Under the pieces are notes generated by a model, which was not told where the DNA came from, did no database searches, and saw only the letters and a list, made by a program, of their open reading frames with translations. DNA of 8,039 nt. Origin: Rikenellaceae bacterium. GTDB lineage: Bacteria > Bacteroidota > Bacteroidia > Bacteroidales > UBA932. The stretch covers positions 1 to 8,039 of the forward strand of contig CAAGHY010000031.1 in the NCBI GenBank assembly GCA_900769735.1, in the 5' to 3' direction. A program made the position numbers and the translations under genes. This document shows, piece by piece, positions 5,837 to 8,039 of this stretch; within the stretch, counting starts at the first letter, position 1; each line of letters begins with the position of its first letter.

Positions 5837-6253
5837 TTATGGATGAGGGTTGTCCATATAGGACTGAAGAATGATGGCTGCGCTGATCTTGTCTACATTC
5901 TCCTTTTCCCTCCTGTCTGATTTTTTCATTCCTCCGGCAATCATTGCCTTCATTGCCAGTTGGGAGGTGAACCTTTCATCTTCCAGTGTGACAGGTATAT
6001 CCGGAAACTGTTTCTTGAGATGTTTGAGGAAAATGTCAACATATTGTGCGCATTCTGCGGGCTTCCCGTTGAGGTTCATAGGGTAGCCTACCACAAAACG
6101 CTCCACTTTGTTGTTTTGGGTATAATTTTTGAGATAATCAATTATCTTTGCAGCCGGAACAGTCTCCAGTGCAGAGGCAAAAATGCCAAGAGGGTCGCTT
6201 ACAGCTACACCCACCCTTTTTCTGCCATAGTCTATTCCAATAATCCTTTCCAT
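5837..6253 (-). CDS. ruvX: Holliday junction resolvase-like protein RuvX/YqgF
   Basis: This is a 138-residue RNase H-fold nuclease of the YqgF family. The family is linked to pre-16S rRNA 5'-end processing in E. coli and, by fold, to Holliday junction resolution. The sequence opens with G-I-D-Y-G-R-K-R-V-G-V-A-V-S-D-P, carrying the first catalytic aspartate D8. Then come V-V-G-Y-P-M-N-L-N-G (54-63), the acidic E-D-E-R-F-T-S (91-97) and D121 in V-D-K-I-S-A-A-I-I-L-Q, completing the acidic triad. Length is normal. It is the first gene of the minus-strand group ruvX-def-acyltransferase and is divergent from the M23 gene with 29 bases between the two start codons. The -7 box sits 4 bases before its ATG. 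Confidence 0.95.
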   Translation of the reverse strand: MERIIGIDYGRKRVGVAVSDPLGIFASALETVPAAKIIDYLKNYTQNNKVERFVVGYPMNLNGKPAECAQYVDIFLKHLKKQFPDIPVTLEDERFTSQLAMKAMIAGGMKKSDRREKENVDKISAAIILQSYMDNPHP

Positions 6254-6257
6254 AGTG

Positions 6258-6265
6258 CAAAGTTA
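6258..6265 (-). promoter_or_regulatory. Candidate -7 box of ruvX
   Basis: The minus strand reads TAACTTTG, an exact match to TAnnTTTG, ending 4 bases before the ruvX ATG at 6253. This predicts a leaderless transcript, as at the lipoprotein gene. The upstream half of the promoter would overlap the start of the M23 gene, so the two divergent promoters share DNA. For the M23 gene itself only an imperfect TAATTTTT (6264-6271) is seen. Confidence 0.5.
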
Positions 6266-6282
6266 ATTTTTTATAAAGAATT

Positions 6283-7113
6283 ATGGCTAAAAAATATAGG
6301 TTCACCATCTTTAATGATACTACCCACGAGAAGATTTTCTCAATCAGGGCCAATGGACCGTTTTCTATTGTCGCCATAGTTGCATTGGTGCTGGTGCTTG
6401 TGGTTTCAGTGATTATGCTCATATCATTTACCTCACTCAGGGAATTCATCCCCGGGTATCCTTCGGCACAGAGCAGACAGGACCTTATCCAGAATGCAAT
6501 AAAGATTGACTCCCTCCAGCAGGAAGTGAATATATGGAGGCTTCATCTTGAAAACATACAGAGGATAACAGCAGGAGAGAAGCCATTGAGTGTGGACAGT
6601 CTTCTTAATCTCCGCTCAAGTGCAGATTCAACAATGGTTCCTCCAGGAAATTATGCCAAAGATGATTCATTGTTGAGGGCGGCGGTGTTCCAGGAAGAGC
6701 AGTTCAATCTGTCATCAAAAGAGCAGAAAATTGAGCAGATTGAGGGACTCCATTTCTTCCCGCCTCTTAAAGGTGTGGTTACACAGGAATACAATCCTGC
6801 AATGGGACATCCTTATCTGGATATAGCTGCACCTGAAAACAGTGTGGTTTCTGCAACCTTGAACGGTACAATCATCTCTGCAGGATGGGATGATGAAAAC
6901 GGATATACAATCCATATCCAGCACGACAATAATCTGGTATCCGTATACAAGCACAATTCCAAGCTGCTCAAAAAATCAATGGATAAAGTTGCAGCCGGTA
7001 CTCCAATAGCCCTTACAGGAAATACAGGAACATTAAGTACGGCGCCCCATCTCCATTTTGAGTTGTGGCATAAAGGGGAGGCAATAGACCCCCAGCAGTA
7101 CATCAAATTCTAA
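6283..7113 (+). CDS. Membrane-anchored M23 (LytM) peptidase family protein
   Basis: This 276-residue protein probably cuts peptide cross-links in peptidoglycan, or regulates such cutting, from the outer face of the inner membrane. A short basic cytoplasmic N-terminus (1-25) precedes one transmembrane helix (about 26-48). Residues 64-95 resemble a short coiled coil, followed by a Ser-rich linker. The LytM domain spans about 155-272. Zinc-binding positions appear intact: H176 and D180 (family HxGxD) and H258 of the H-L-H-F-E-L motif at 256-261; H224 in V-Y-K-H-N-S fits the second active-site histidine. The first motif reads H-P-Y-L-D, so the usual glycine is replaced by tyrosine-leucine. dxr follows after 10 bases. 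The ATG at 6283 fits the length of related proteins. Confidence 0.92.
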   Translation: MAKKYRFTIFNDTTHEKIFSIRANGPFSIVAIVALVLVLVVSVIMLISFTSLREFIPGYPSAQSRQDLIQNAIKIDSLQQEVNIWRLHLENIQRITAGEKPLSVDSLLNLRSSADSTMVPPGNYAKDDSLLRAAVFQEEQFNLSSKEQKIEQIEGLHFFPPLKGVVTQEYNPAMGHPYLDIAAPENSVVSATLNGTIISAGWDDENGYTIHIQHDNNLVSVYKHNSKLLKKSMDKVAAGTPIALTGNTGTLSTAPHLHFELWHKGEAIDPQQYIKF

Positions 7114-7123
7114 GATACAGGAA

Positions 7124-8039
7124 ATGAGCAAGAGACACATAGCAATATTGGGAGCAACAGGCTCCATAGGAACTCAGGCACTGGATGTGGTTTCCCATCA
7201 TCCCGATATGTTTGAGATAGACCTCCTTACAGCAAACAACAATGCACAGCTCCTTATTGAGCAGGCCTTGAAGTTCAAGCCGAACAATGTTGTAATCTGC
7301 AATGAAGATCTGTACAATACAGTTAATGATGCACTTGCTGGTGAAGATATAAAGGTGTTTGCCGGAATGGAATCTGTAAATTCTCTTGTACAGAGCAGCA
7401 ATGTGGACATAGTGCTTGCCTCTATGGTGGGTTTCAGCGGACTTGAGCCAACCATCAATGCAATTAAGGCAGGTAAGGTAATTGCTTTGGCAAACAAGGA
7501 GACCCTTGTTGCGGCAGGAAGCATTGTAACCCGTCTGGCAAGGGAGTACAACAGCCCTATTTTGCCGGTAGATTCGGAGCATTCTGCAATTTTCCAGTGT
7601 CTTCAGGGTGAGCGTACCCGCATTGAGAAACTTATTCTTACAGCATCCGGAGGCCCGTTCCGTACCTGGAGCCGTGAGGATATAGCAAAGGCAACCAGAC
7701 AGCAGGCATTGAACCACCCCAATTGGGATATGGGGGCCAAGGTAACCATTGATTCAGCCAGTATGATGAACAAGGGACTTGAGATGATTGAGGCTTCCTG
7801 GCTCTTCAACGTGAGTCCTGATGATATTGAGATTGTAGTGCATCCGCAATCAATTGTGCACTCAATGGTACAGTTTGCAGACGGATGCCTTAAGGCACAG
7901 TTGGGTGCTCCGGATATGAGGGTTCCAATCCAGTATGCCCTTTCATATCCCGAAAGAGTTGACCTGGATACAAAAAGGATCAGCTTCCCTGAGCTTGCAC
8001 ATCTTGATTTTTATGCTCCAGATCGGAAGAGCACACGTC
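7124..8039 (+). CDS. dxr: 1-deoxy-D-xylulose 5-phosphate reductoisomerase, 3' end missing
   Basis: Dxr converts DXP to MEP with NADPH, the committed step of the non-mevalonate isoprenoid pathway. The frame from ATG 7124 stays open to the window end, about 299 genuine residues of some 385. The NADPH motif G-A-T-G-S-I-G is at 10-16. Metal ligands D150 and E152 lie in V-D-S-E-H-S-A, A-S-G-G-P-F is at 174-179, and the flexible loop starts N-H-P-N-W-D-M-G. Substrate and metal residues H198, S211, N216, K217 and E220 match E. coli H209, S222, N227, K228 and E231 with a constant offset of 11. Everything after P299 is read from adapter sequence (D-R-K-S-T-R) and is not real protein. It lies 10 bases after the M23 gene, likely in one operon. 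Confidence 0.96.
   Translation, partial: MSKRHIAILGATGSIGTQALDVVSHHPDMFEIDLLTANNNAQLLIEQALKFKPNNVVICNEDLYNTVNDALAGEDIKVFAGMESVNSLVQSSNVDIVLASMVGFSGLEPTINAIKAGKVIALANKETLVAAGSIVTRLAREYNSPILPVDSEHSAIFQCLQGERTRIEKLILTASGGPFRTWSREDIAKATRQQALNHPNWDMGAKVTIDSASMMNKGLEMIEASWLFNVSPDDIEIVVHPQSIVHSMVQFADGCLKAQLGAPDMRVPIQYALSYPERVDLDTKRISFPELAHLDFYAPDRKSTR
8020..8039 (+). other. Illumina TruSeq adapter remnant
   Basis: The last 20 bases begin AGATCGGAAGAGC and continue ACACGTC, identical to the first 20 bases of the Illumina TruSeq Read 1 adapter. Such a match by chance is negligible. The natural sequence therefore ends at about 8019, though one or a few of the first adapter-matching bases could coincide with genomic ones. 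The contig end was not trimmed. Confidence 0.96.

Noticed and set aside
7103..7717. 204-residue minus-strand open frame opposite dxr
   Set aside because: Dxr is certain from its active-site residues; the antisense product is Cys/Tyr-rich and shows no recognisable domain.
1..8039. Mobile element, defence system, toxin-antitoxin pair or novel biosynthetic cluster
   Set aside because: All confident genes are housekeeping or envelope genes; no transposase, integrase, inverted terminal repeats or unassigned gene cassette was found.

Overview
The window looks like an ordinary chromosomal segment from a member of the Bacteroidota, probably Bacteroidales. Three things suggest this. The -7 promoter element TAnnTTTG of that phylum lies upstream of at least five genes. 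The genes show no clear Shine-Dalgarno sequences. Several proteins have Bacteroidales-type forms, such as S16 with a long Ala/Glu/Lys tail and a DUF5009 membrane acyltransferase. The last 20 bases exactly match the start of the Illumina TruSeq adapter, so this is very likely a short-read or metagenome contig whose real sequence ends near 8019.

Layout. Left block (1-1507): miaB on the minus strand, preceded on that strand by a TAnnTTTG box; at the extreme left edge there may be the first few codons of another minus-strand gene. Second block (1508-2513): two small plus-strand envelope genes, a LEA-type lipoprotein and an exported SPOR-domain protein, 4 bases apart. Third block (2514-3760): a 153-base gap with a G-quadruplex motif and a good Bacteroidota promoter, followed by rpsP-rimM. 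Fourth block (3761-6253): a hairpin between converging genes, then a minus-strand group transcribed in the order ruvX, def, DUF5009 acyltransferase. Fifth block (6283-end): a membrane-anchored M23 endopeptidase-like protein followed after 10 bases by dxr, which is cut off by the contig end.

The genes mostly serve core functions. MiaB modifies tRNA, S16 and RimM build the 30S subunit, Def processes nascent proteins, RuvX/YqgF acts in RNA or DNA processing, and Dxr starts the committed part of the MEP isoprenoid pathway. The LEA-type lipoprotein, SPOR protein, M23 protein and acyltransferase concern the cell envelope. I found no transposon, CRISPR array, phage gene, toxin-antitoxin pair, defence island, tRNA or rRNA.

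I do not see a previously undescribed system. The points most worth checking are the adapter at the right end, the -7 boxes placed exactly 4 bases before start codons (predicting leaderless mRNAs), the G-quadruplex motif upstream of the rpsP promoter, a dyad touching the def -7 box, and the minus-strand trio lying between rimM and the M23-dxr pair.
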